Part shown: piece after piece, positions 16,349 to 23,742 of the stretch | Position numbering within the stretch: the stretch's first letter is position 1 | Layout: each line of letters opens with the position of its first letter | From: Clostridiaceae bacterium Marseille-Q4143 | GTDB lineage: Bacteria > Bacillota > Clostridia > Lachnospirales > Lachnospiraceae | Assembly (NCBI GenBank): GCA_018228645.1 | Contig: CP073693.1 | Coordinates: 3,110,416-3,174,415 of the forward strand | Length of the DNA stretch: 64,000 nt | Direction: 5' to 3' | Notes under the pieces: generated by a model | Databases searched by the model: none | The model's input: the letters and a program-made list of their open reading frames with translations, nothing else | What the model was told of the DNA's origin: nothing | Translations under genes and position numbers: made by a program

Positions 16349-16822
16349 ATACCTCCCTTTTGGAAAATCAAATGTAGATTTATTGTACAAATTTGATCTA
16401 CTATATCCTGTTTCAAATTTTCAATACTAATCTCAAACGTGGTATAAGTGCTAGCCCAAAAGTATCCATAATGTTTGCTTACTGTATTAAACAAAACTGC
16501 GCCATTTAGGTCAACTAAATCACAAGCAATATCTGGCTCCAAATAAAGGTTAGCATGTTTATTCTCTCTTCTTCTCATCTGACCATAGATTGTCAATTTA
16601 TTTCCGGCTCCCATTATTGTTTTGACATTTTGAATCAATATACCACTATTCACGCCAAAGTTATCTTCAATAACTAAATTCACTTTAATATCCCCATATT
16701 TTCTCTTCCCTGCTTATCCCAGAAACAGGGAAGAGATGACATCTGTAACTACTTAATTAACAACGAAAATGCTACGACACCGCTCACAAATATATTTCCA
16801 ATGTTGTCCATCAGAACATAAT
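16314..16822 (-). repeat. Operon segment also present as an inverted, shortened copy at 17903-18138
   Basis: Read on the minus strand, 16822 to 16314 matches the plus strand from 17903 to 18138 almost base for base (zinc-ribbon tail, hairpin, start and end of the 112-residue gene, start of the following gene). The copy on the plus strand lacks roughly 270 bases from inside the 112-residue gene. This arm retains the intact gene and is presumably the original. Confidence 0.8.
16345..16683 (-). CDS. Unrecognised 112-residue protein
   Basis: A small soluble protein that reads like a beta-sandwich: alternating hydrophobic strands (NLVIEDNFGVNSGILIQNVK, KLTIYGQMRR, LEPDIACDLVDLNGAVLFN). It has no signal peptide, cysteine motif or catalytic pattern I recognise. 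It starts with GTG behind GGGGAT and its stop overlaps the ATG of the following decayed gene. Upstream, between it and the 40-residue zinc protein, is a perfect 10-bp hairpin (CTCTTCCCTG / CAGGGAAGAG, about 16702-16735) without a T run. A truncated copy exists in inverted orientation beyond the IS66 remnant. Confidence 0.6.
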   Translation of the reverse strand: MNLVIEDNFGVNSGILIQNVKTIMGAGNKLTIYGQMRRRENKHANLYLEPDIACDLVDLNGAVLFNTVSKHYGYFWASTYTTFEISIENLKQDIVDQICTINLHLIFQKGGI

Positions 16823-16875
16823 TTGTGTGCAATAAAACCGCAATACGGACACCTTACTTTCTCCAATTTCTTCAC
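16753..16875 (-). CDS. 40-residue zinc-ribbon protein
   Basis: Reads KLEKVRCPYCGFIAHKLCSD, then a short spacer and YICERCRSIFVVN: two Cys-x-x-Cys knuckles about 20 residues apart, the layout of a minimal zinc ribbon (Com-like). The start is probably a GTG at 16875; the purine-rich sequence before it is close to the codon, so the ribosome site is poor. It lies 22 bases after the upstream zinc-finger gene. Its 3' half is duplicated in inverted orientation, where it is fused to a transposase fragment. A nucleic-acid or protein-binding role is inferred from the fold only. Confidence 0.55.
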   Translation of the reverse strand: MKKLEKVRCPYCGFIAHKLCSDGQHWKYICERCRSIFVVN

Positions 16876-16897
16876 TACCTTCTACAATTATCAAATC

Positions 16898-17065
16898 TCA
16901 ATCATCTTCTACAATACCTTTACCATCACACCCCGGGCAGACAATCCAACCACTTCCCTGGCAATAATAACATTTGTCTTTTCCATTATTAAGTTTTTTA
17001 TCTCCTCCGCAACGAAAACAAATCACTTTACGAGCTCCTCTACAAGTCCTACATTCATGTGCCAT
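16898..17065 (-). CDS. 55-residue DnaJ-type zinc-finger protein
   Basis: Reads MAHECRTCRGARKVICFRCG and continues to CYYCQGSGWIVCPGC. Four Cys-x-x-Cys pairs, two of them with glycine partners (CQGSG, CDGKG), match the two zinc sites of the DnaJ cysteine-rich domain standing alone. In DnaJ this module binds unfolded protein. GAGG lies nine bases before the ATG, and the A of the ATG is the last base of an upstream TAA. It is the first intact gene of the TerY-P operon. A free-standing module of this kind may act as an adaptor or chaperone-like partner. Confidence 0.65.
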   Translation of the reverse strand: MAHECRTCRGARKVICFRCGGDKKLNNGKDKCYYCQGSGWIVCPGCDGKGIVEDD

Positions 17066-17142
17066 TATTTGTTACCTCTTCTTTCCTGAAAATTATAATT
17101 TACTACAAAACCTGCCTCTTCATTTCCCTAATAGTTTTCCAT
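17065..17142 (-). pseudogene. Leading 25-codon frame of the operon with an in-frame TAG
   Basis: AAGGAGG lies 11 bases before an ATG that opens MENY, followed by TAG, then GNEEAGFVVNYNFQERRGNK and a TAA that overlaps the next ATG (TAATG). The coupling and coding-like text suggest a small first gene hit by a nonsense change at codon 5. It could also be a short leader peptide of four residues followed by chance open frame. Confidence 0.3.
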
Positions 17143-17240
17143 AGTCTTTCGTTCCTCCTTACAATGAAGCTTGTTTTTTGTTTACAATCTTTTTATAACA
17201 TGTTGGCCTCAAAAAAAATAATGAAATAGAGATCCTTGGT

Positions 17241-17259
17241 AGTCGCAAATATTGCGACT
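17241..17259. promoter_or_regulatory. Palindromic operator-like site upstream of the TerY-P operon
   Basis: AGTCGCA-AATAT-TGCGACT, a 19-bp perfect inverted repeat with a 5-base centre, about 100 bases before the first frame of the operon. The same palindrome occurs at 23189-23207 upstream of the NLR-like gene. I could not assign a convincing -10/-35 pair here. The size and symmetry suit a dimeric helix-turn-helix regulator. Confidence 0.6.
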
Positions 17260-17268
17260 TGATCTAAC

Positions 17269-17908
17269 GTAAACGGTAGAACCCGAGTACCTTTTTATCA
17301 GAGTCAATTTATGCCATAATCATATTCATCAAAGTTGAAATAGTCTAAAAAGTTCAGTCACTCAACTTTTTAGACTGCTTGTCAAAGATGGAGGTGTGGT
17401 CATGGCAGAAGAAACTAGTTTGATAGCACAGCAGATCAGGCTTAGCCAGTGTACTGTACAGATCAGGGATTACCAAAACCGTCCGGAAGGAATGGATGCG
17501 ACAACCTGGTGTGCGCAGCATAACATTACTAAAGCCAATTACTATTATCGACTCAAAAGAGTACGGAAAATGTGTCTGGATAAAATTTCTGATGCAACGC
17601 AATCTACTTTTGTAGAACTCCAACAACCAGAAGAAAAAGGGACTATGTCGGCAGTTAAAGTTCCGGTGATGCGGATTGAAAATGTTCGCGGATTTTCTGC
17701 AGAGATATTTTCGTCTGTCACGCCAGAACTGCTCAATTGTCTGGTAGAAGCTTTCAGCCATGTTGAATGATGCTAGGATCTCGCAGTTTAAGAAAGTATA
17801 TCTGGTTCCTGGATATACAGACTTGCGTCGTGGAATTGATGGTCTGGCATCAATTGTGCGTTTTCAGTTTGAACTTGATCCATACGATAAAAATACACTT
17901 TTATTATG
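17269..17908 (+). mobile_element. 5' remnant of an IS66-family element
   Basis: The left end begins GTAAACGGTAGAACCC, in line with IS66 ends that start GTAA. It is followed by a 13-bp perfect hairpin (17342-17376) and then the accessory genes tnpA and tnpB. The element stops abruptly near 17908 inside tnpB; the transposase gene tnpC and the right end are absent. The break is shared with the inverted copy of the neighbouring operon, so the loss and the duplication probably arose together. Confidence 0.75.
17402..17770 (+). CDS. tnpA: IS66 accessory protein TnpA (OrfA)
   Basis: A 122-residue protein matching the small first protein of IS66 elements: AQQIRLSQCTVQIRDYQNRP, then TWCAQHNITKANYYYRLKRV, a helix-turn-helix-like N-terminal domain. 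The ATG has GGAGG seven bases upstream. Its stop overlaps tnpB (ATGA-type junction), as in intact elements. Required with TnpB and TnpC for transposition, so it is non-functional alone here. Confidence 0.85.
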   Translation: MAEETSLIAQQIRLSQCTVQIRDYQNRPEGMDATTWCAQHNITKANYYYRLKRVRKMCLDKISDATQSTFVELQQPEEKGTMSAVKVPVMRIENVRGFSAEIFSSVTPELLNCLVEAFSHVE

Positions 17909-17972
17909 TTCTGATGGACAACATTGTAAATATATTTGTGAGCGGTGTCGTAGCATTTTCGTTGTTAATTGA
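17760..17972 (+). pseudogene. Truncated IS66 tnpB fused to a zinc-ribbon tail
   Basis: The first 49 residues (ISQFKKVYLVPGYTDLRRGI, then DGLASIVRFQFELDPYDKN) are the N-terminus of IS66 TnpB, normally about 115 residues. At about 17903 the text switches in frame to CSDGQHCKYICERCRSIFVV, the tail of the 40-residue zinc-ribbon gene on the other side, with one Trp-to-Cys difference. The fusion is open and 70 codons long, but is most likely a by-product of rearrangement. Confidence 0.75.
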
Positions 17973-18138
17973 GTAATTATAGATGTTATCTCTTCTCTGT
18001 TGCTGGGACAAGCAGGGAAGAAAAAAATATGGGGATATTAAAGTGAATTAGTAGATCAAATTTGTACAATAAATCTACATTTGATTTTCCAAAAGGGAGA
18101 TATATGATCTATGAAGATACCAAGAATAACTGGATTTC
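17903..18138 (+). repeat. Inverted, internally deleted copy of operon segment 16314-16822
   Basis: Carries the zinc-ribbon tail, the intergenic hairpin (with point changes), the first bases of the 112-residue gene, its last 60 bases and the ATGA-coupled start MIYEDTKNNWIS of the next gene. About 270 bases of the 112-residue gene are missing, probably between short repeats of TTAGT/TAGT. It joins IS66 tnpB at its left end. Confidence 0.8.
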
Positions 18139-18598
18139 CACCCTTGTTTGTATCTAAACTTCAGGGATATTTAGATGCTAAAATGGAATGGTAAGCATAG
18201 GAGAAGATAAGTGCCTGTTTCTTCCAGATTCTGCAGAGTTTGTTAATATAGAAGAAGTAAAAGCAACATTAAAGTCTATTATAGAGCTTGTAAATCAGGA
18301 TAGTTCTATATCTTTGGGGTTTTGCGGGACAACAGCTAAAGCAGGAACAGCGGAAGGATGTAGAAAGTTGAGTATGGAGTGGGCGAGCGCAGTTGAACGT
18401 CTTATGTGTCAAATGGGACTCAATAAGGAACGTGTTGGTAGTGTTATGGGACTTGGTTATGAAAATCCTTATTATCTCAATGATCAGAATGCAGACGGGA
18501 GTCTGAATGAAAAAATTACTTGTAATAATCGTGCGGTTATTATTTACAAAATGAACTCGCCGATCACTGAGAAATTAAAAAAATTTAATAAAGAGTAA
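18104..18598 (+). pseudogene. OmpA-like domain gene with frameshifts near its 5' end
   Basis: From 18188 an open frame of 136 residues reads like an OmpA/MotB-type domain: strand SISLGFCGTTAKAGTAEGCR, helix KLSMEWASAVERLMCQMGL, then RVGSVMGLGYENPYYLND and NNRAVIIYKMN, matching the layout hTxxxG...LSxxRAxxV...GxGxxxP...NRRVxI. The likely original ATG is at 18104 (MIYEDTKNNWIS); two opposite frame changes between 18140 and 18188 separate it from the rest (intermediate frame FVSKLQGYLDAKMEW). OmpA-like domains bind peptidoglycan. A cytoplasmic location is suggested by the absence of a signal peptide. Confidence 0.55.
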
Positions 18599-18663
18599 AA
18601 AATAAAAGCAAAAAATTAGGAAGTAGAAATGCCTGCACAGCTATTACTACTTCCGGCTAAAAA

Positions 18664-21600
18664 TTATATATCAAGGTATTCAATATGAAGACCAGATTCA
18701 AGGGCCTTCTTTTCCATAACGGAATCAGGCAATACACAAATAACAGGATTATATCCTGAAAAATATGGAATATCGATATCTATATATGGGTTGTAGATAA
18801 TATATTTTTCAAATAAACATTCTTGGAATGCGTTCGTTCCAAGGCATGAAAGTGATGTAGGAATGAAAAGTGTACCATTTAAGCCGGTGCAGTGTGAGAA
18901 AGCATAATCTTCCACAGACACAATTGAATCTGGCAGAACAATGCTGCCACTAAATCCAGAACAGCCTTCAAACGCGCTTGCTCCAATATGTGTTACACAG
19001 GAAGGAATAACTAATTCACCAGTAAAGTTATTGCAATTCCAGAAGGCTCCCGCTTCAATTTCCGTGACATTTGATGGAATGTTTAATTTTCCAGTCAAAT
19101 TTGAACAACCATAAAAAACATATTTTTTTATGATAGAGAGATTTTCCGAAATATGTAACTCTCCGGAAAAATCAGAACATCCAGAGAACGCACCTGCTCC
19201 AATATCTGTGACTTGATCAGAAATACTGAGCTCCCCGTCAAACCCAGAACAGCCTGCAAATGCAAAGTTTCCGATACGTTTTACTTGTTCCGGGATGTGT
19301 AATGATCCGGTAAGGTTTACACATCCATGAAATGCGCTGTTACCTATATAGATAACATCATTCAAAATATTTAAGTTTCCATTTAAAAATGTAGCTTCCG
19401 AAAAAGCAAAATCAGGTATTTCCTCTCCTGATTCAGGTATTTCATAACCAGCCTTAGTCCATTGGTAAGGAACTTGAACATTTTTTGTCACATGAGCACC
19501 TAACTCAACAGATTTTGAAACGGAGCCAATTGAAAGATTAGGACAGGATGAAAACGCATAATCCCCTATAGATTTAACAGATTCTGGAATACTCACAGTT
19601 CCAGTTAATCCTGCACATGCATGAAAAGCTGCAATTCCAATTGACTGTAAGTTTTCCGGAAGACTCAGTTCTCCTGACAGATTACAACAGCCAGAAAAGG
19701 TATAGTTTTCAATTTTGGTAAGATGCTTGGGAAGCATCAGATTTCCACATAATCTAGAATCAGCGGAAAAAGCAGCTGCACCAATAAATTGAATGTTATC
19801 TGAGAACTCAAGTGAACCATCCAAACTAATGCAACCGGAGAAAGCTCCTGTTCCTATGGAAACGGTATTTGCCGGAAGTTTCAAAGAACCTGTCAATTTG
19901 GAACAATCTGAAAAGGCTTTCGATTCAATATACTTAAGGGAATCTGGTAAGTATAGGGTTCCATCAAAGCCAGAGCAATCCCAAAAAGCTCCAGTTCCAA
20001 CATAGCAAAGCATTTCAGGTAAATACAAATCCCCCTTAAAACCACGACATTTCCAGAAAGCATATCTGCCGATTTCCCGAATGTTGTCAGGTAATTCTAA
20101 ATGACCTGACAATCCCGTACATTCGGAGAAAGCAAAATCACTAATTTCTATTAATGAATTCGAAAGACTGAGATTTCCTGAAAAATTACAACAACCAGAA
20201 AATGCATGTTCGCCAAGAAAATTCAGTGTATGCGGGAACATAAGTGCCCCGGATAAGGATTTGCACTCTGAGAAAGCGTAGTTGCCTATGGAAAATAATT
20301 TTGAAGGAAGGTTTAAATCCCCTGATAAATTACTACACTTTAGAAAGGCAAAATTTCCAATTCTTTCTAATCCGTCAGGTAAATGTAATGCTGTTATTTT
20401 ATTAGTTATATATGCAAAATAGTAATCAGGTATCTCTTTGATGGGGCATTTTCCTAATGAATCTGGTATATATAGCTGAATTACGGTTTCTGAATCATAA
20501 ATAAACGATAACAAATGCGCTTCTGGATGAACCTCGGATGCTTCTTTAGAAATAGTATTCAAAGCCAAAAGAGTCTCTTCTGTTTGCGTATCCAGATCAT
20601 AAGATACAAAAGTATTGCCAGCAGGACTCTCTGCATAAGCAATCAGGATGGCATGATCATTCTTCAGATAATTACGGGTAATTTCCTTGTAGTCAGATGT
20701 TTTAAATACAGAGCCGCATACGATATCTAAGGGCATAATTTTTAAAGTATCTCCCTGATGGTACTCGGAATATACTTTATTCATAAAATAAATGTTTTTG
20801 TCTACAAAACCAGGCAGAGAGAGCCAGTTCAATAGAACTCTTGAGTAAAATTCGGTTTGTTCCTCCTGAACAAGCAGTTTCTGTTCCGAAGAAAAAAGAA
20901 TAATATCGGCAATCAGTGGATGAAGCGAAATACATGTTCCATCTGATTGAATCCAATTGTATTTTGCTAAATTTCGAATAGCAGCTTTTATGTTTGTTGC
21001 TTTTGGTATGTTACCTCCGGAAAGCAGGGTTTCAACGAATTGTATATCCAAAGAAATTCCAGGCTGAACCTCCAGAATGGTAAAAATCTCCCGAACTACA
21101 GTAAGCTTTTCATTGGTACTCATAAATTTGTCAAACAAACCCATTAACAGTTCTACCACTGTTCCCTCGTTTTGCTCATAGTATTTTTGAAGAGCAATTT
21201 CCTGTGCCTCAGGAATCTGGGTTAAAACATGTTTGTCACCACTGATTTGTTTGTAAAAATCAACAACAGGTATACCGGATTCTCTTAAGCAGGAAGCAAT
21301 AATAACGATGGCAATTGTATTGAGACCTGCCTTTTTAATAATCAGTTTGCTGTATTGTTCATCTTCCGATGTCATTTTTCTGTTTGAATCGAGAAGATAA
21401 TTTGCTTCAAATACTTTTTGTGCAAATAAGAAATCTTCTGAACTATCTTCTTTCGGATCAATGGTGAAGAACTTTGTATTACCGTATGTATTGGATCTTG
21501 TGATTCTTGTGGTACAAAGAAGCGTTGACTGGCCGGTCTGCTCAAGCAGTTGTCGATAAAAGCTAACATCGTTATCATTATTAAAATTATCAACAATCAG

Positions 21601-23079
21601 TAAAGTTGTACCCTTACAGTCCTTTAATGAATCTATGGAAAGGGAATGATCAAACTGCTTCAACAGTGATTCCAGATCAGAAGTGTCATTATCACGACAT
21701 GACAGATAAATGATCTGGGAATAACGATCTGCATATTCATAGGCATAAGCTCTTGCAAGTTCGCTTTTTCCTACACCACCCATACCATTGATAAATAAGA
21801 TCTTTTTTTCACTTTCAGGCAGACTGGTAATTTTACTATGTAATACTTCTAATAACTTCGCCCGTGGAACATACGTGTTACGCTGTGCACCGACAGTATC
21901 CATGGATATAGGCTTTACTTTAGGTAACGTAACTGTAACAGCAGAACCTGGGATTTCTGTAACAGTATTATGATTCGTAAAATCATAATTAAGTTCATGT
22001 ATATGACCACGCAGATATGCACCAAGGATCAGCCAGGAAAGCGCTGCACCATAATTCCCACTATCGAGAAGCCCATCTATATAATCTAATAAAAGAGCTA
22101 AATCATCAGAGCGGATAGCACTGTATTCATCAGGAACTGATTCAACCGCTTTTTCCGCAGATGGAATAGCTCCCATATATTCTTTCAATCGTTCTTTTAA
22201 TGCATTGTCAGAAAATGAATATTTTTTTAGTAGCGTTTCATTTGAACTTATTATATTGCTGATCAGGCTTAGATTTGCTGCACATAGCTTTGCAAATTTG
22301 CTTCTGATTTTATCTGCACGTGATTTTTTCCCCGAATAAAGAGACATATTGGCATCTCTGCTACAATTACGGTTTTTAATCTCATCCACATTCAGGAACA
22401 GATCAATAAAATCTGTCTGTGTGGGATGAAGCATTGTTTCCTTTGGTAAGTCTACACCAGAATCCAGATTTAATTTTCCCTCGTTCTGTCCATCTCCAAA
22501 AAGAAGATCAGAAATATTTTTTAATGATAAATAGGGAACTGTATAGTAAGATTTCAATAAAGGAATCTTGTCCCTCAGAGCGGCACCGATCACCAGCCAG
22601 GTAAGTCCTTCTGTAGGATCATCATCATATAACCGTATATAGACATTTTTTAAAAAAGCTTGCATTTGTTTTGAAATCGATTTCTGCGCAATAAATTCAT
22701 GCACAATAATTTTTAATTGTTCAATTTGAAGATTTTTTTTCGAAAGATCATTATTCCAATATGCTGCTGAAGCTTTCATAAAACTTTTCCAGGCATCAGA
22801 ATCTTTTCGCAAAAGATCCTCGCATAAAAATTCCCGAGTTTTTGGCACACCACCAAGCATGAATTTAGAGATATTTTCCTTCACTTCTTTGTATGAAGAA
22901 CTTGTTCTTCTTTTACGCGCCTCTACATACTGATCAAAATCCGGGAACAAAATATTTCTATAATCACCAACATGTGCTTTTATAAAGTCTGTATCGTCTT
23001 TGTCTTTTCCATATACTTCTTCTTTTAGACTATTTAAACAAAATTTAACTATTTCATCTTTAGAGTTATGATTCGCCAT
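18664..23079 (-). CDS. NLR-like STAND ATPase: NB-ARC domain with BspA-type leucine-rich repeats
   Basis: A 1471-residue protein. Residues 1-400 are mainly helical and include a duplicated block (GLTWLVIGAALRDKI near 160 and ALSWLILGAYLRGHI near 347). An NB-ARC/STAND ATPase follows: Walker A GMGGVGKS at about 432-439, Walker B TLLIVDNF at 492-499, and LLCTTRITR at about 520. A helical linker leads to about 23 repeats of 23 residues (C-x-x-L-x-G-x-L-x-L-P...I-x-x-x-A-F) at about 890-1430, of the LRR_5/BspA type, interrupted once near 1200. STAND proteins with repeat sensors include Avs and bNACHT antiphage proteins and plant NLRs. No known toxic N-terminal domain is recognisable. The ATG at 23079 follows AGAGGG by six bases; an upstream TTG is unlikely. 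Confidence 0.8.
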   Translation of the reverse strand: MANHNSKDEIVKFCLNSLKEEVYGKDKDDTDFIKAHVGDYRNILFPDFDQYVEARKRRTSSSYKEVKENISKFMLGGVPKTREFLCEDLLRKDSDAWKSFMKASAAYWNNDLSKKNLQIEQLKIIVHEFIAQKSISKQMQAFLKNVYIRLYDDDPTEGLTWLVIGAALRDKIPLLKSYYTVPYLSLKNISDLLFGDGQNEGKLNLDSGVDLPKETMLHPTQTDFIDLFLNVDEIKNRNCSRDANMSLYSGKKSRADKIRSKFAKLCAANLSLISNIISSNETLLKKYSFSDNALKERLKEYMGAIPSAEKAVESVPDEYSAIRSDDLALLLDYIDGLLDSGNYGAALSWLILGAYLRGHIHELNYDFTNHNTVTEIPGSAVTVTLPKVKPISMDTVGAQRNTYVPRAKLLEVLHSKITSLPESEKKILFINGMGGVGKSELARAYAYEYADRYSQIIYLSCRDNDTSDLESLLKQFDHSLSIDSLKDCKGTTLLIVDNFNNDNDVSFYRQLLEQTGQSTLLCTTRITRSNTYGNTKFFTIDPKEDSSEDFLFAQKVFEANYLLDSNRKMTSEDEQYSKLIIKKAGLNTIAIVIIASCLRESGIPVVDFYKQISGDKHVLTQIPEAQEIALQKYYEQNEGTVVELLMGLFDKFMSTNEKLTVVREIFTILEVQPGISLDIQFVETLLSGGNIPKATNIKAAIRNLAKYNWIQSDGTCISLHPLIADIILFSSEQKLLVQEEQTEFYSRVLLNWLSLPGFVDKNIYFMNKVYSEYHQGDTLKIMPLDIVCGSVFKTSDYKEITRNYLKNDHAILIAYAESPAGNTFVSYDLDTQTEETLLALNTISKEASEVHPEAHLLSFIYDSETVIQLYIPDSLGKCPIKEIPDYYFAYITNKITALHLPDGLERIGNFAFLKCSNLSGDLNLPSKLFSIGNYAFSECKSLSGALMFPHTLNFLGEHAFSGCCNFSGNLSLSNSLIEISDFAFSECTGLSGHLELPDNIREIGRYAFWKCRGFKGDLYLPEMLCYVGTGAFWDCSGFDGTLYLPDSLKYIESKAFSDCSKLTGSLKLPANTVSIGTGAFSGCISLDGSLEFSDNIQFIGAAAFSADSRLCGNLMLPKHLTKIENYTFSGCCNLSGELSLPENLQSIGIAAFHACAGLTGTVSIPESVKSIGDYAFSSCPNLSIGSVSKSVELGAHVTKNVQVPYQWTKAGYEIPESGEEIPDFAFSEATFLNGNLNILNDVIYIGNSAFHGCVNLTGSLHIPEQVKRIGNFAFAGCSGFDGELSISDQVTDIGAGAFSGCSDFSGELHISENLSIIKKYVFYGCSNLTGKLNIPSNVTEIEAGAFWNCNNFTGELVIPSCVTHIGASAFEGCSGFSGSIVLPDSIVSVEDYAFSHCTGLNGTLFIPTSLSCLGTNAFQECLFEKYIIYNPYIDIDIPYFSGYNPVICVLPDSVMEKKALESGLHIEYLDI

Positions 23080-23110
23080 AGGTATCCCTCTTTTGCACAA
23101 TTTTTATTAT

Positions 23111-23116
23111 TATAAC
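23111..23116 (-). promoter_or_regulatory. -10 hexamer of the NLR-like gene
   Basis: A perfect TATAAT on the minus strand, 32 bases before the start codon; the -35 region is poor (TAGCTA at 17 bases), as expected for a promoter that needs an activator or is kept weak. Confidence 0.45.
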
Positions 23117-23188
23117 AAATCAGTTCTGAAATAGCTATATTTCGTATCTGATAAAAAGCTCATAGTAAGAAACAACCCCGGTATACTA

Positions 23189-23207
23189 AGTCGCAATATC
23201 TGCGACT
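23189..23207. promoter_or_regulatory. Second copy of the operator-like palindrome
   Basis: AGTCGCA-ATATC-TGCGACT, identical in both arms and length to the site at 17241-17259. It lies about 75 bases upstream of the NLR-like gene's -10 box and about 195 bases upstream of the divergent 82-residue gene, so it could serve either. The rest of 23100-23402 is AT-rich, with a five-codon frame (ATG at 23318) behind AGAGGTG. Confidence 0.6.
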
Positions 23208-23402
23208 AGAAATGGGTGCTATTTCAGTTTTAAAATTTTTCCGAATATAGTAACTTAAAATTACAGTAAACATCAAAACAATCGTTCTATTTTAACTATT
23301 CAGAAAGAGGTGATGTTATGAATACTTCATAAGTTATTAAGGTGGATAGGATTTATATAACTAGTCATAAGATCAGATTTCTAAACAAAAGGAGCGAACA
23401 TT

Positions 23403-23651
23403 ATGGGTAAAATAACAGTACATGTTGAAGGAACTATTAAGGTAAAAATGGATACCAAAGACGATGTTTACTATGATGCAAAAGATCCTCATGTAAGCTT
23501 AGAAAGAAACGGAAGAGTAATTCTAAATCATCTTTCACTCGATAGCGTTGATAATATTGTTGGACGTGATTCAGATGAAAAAAAGGCTATTTATTGGATA
23601 AGGGATAATAAAGATATGCTTAAAATGAAGTATTTAGAATATAACAGATAG
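23403..23651 (+). CDS. Unrecognised 82-residue protein, DUF4160-like pattern
   Basis: A small soluble protein with AAAGGAG eight bases before its ATG, transcribed divergently from the NLR-like gene. A beta-rich start (KITVHVEGTIKVKM) is followed by DPHVSLERNGRVILNHLSLD and a C-terminal helix (KKAIYWIRDNKDMLKMKYLE). The pHVxx...KAxxWIxxNxxxL pattern recalls DUF4160-type small proteins, seen near toxin and transcriptional regulator genes, but the match is by eye. The IS256 element begins nine bases after its stop, so further genes may have been separated from it. Confidence 0.55.
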   Translation: MGKITVHVEGTIKVKMDTKDDVYYDAKDPHVSLERNGRVILNHLSLDSVDNIVGRDSDEKKAIYWIRDNKDMLKMKYLEYNR

Positions 23652-23742
23652 TAATAAACGAGTGTGCGAACCTTTTTCTGTAAATAGCTAATAACAGCAA
23701 GGTCTTCTATGGTAAAATATAAATCATAGGAGGCCTTTTATT

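Noticed and set aside
17101..17400. Search for a clear -35/-10 promoter for the TerY-P operon
   Set aside because: TTGCGA within the palindrome and several AT-rich hexamers occur, but no pair has acceptable spacing; none reported.
18800..20400. Regular 69-bp periodicity resembling a satellite or CRISPR-like array
   Set aside because: It is the DNA image of the 23-residue leucine-rich repeats; units differ strongly in sequence and lie in one open frame.
23080..23100. TTG start adding seven residues to the NLR-like protein
   Set aside because: It would place the ribosome site inside the gene; the ATG at 23079 is well placed.
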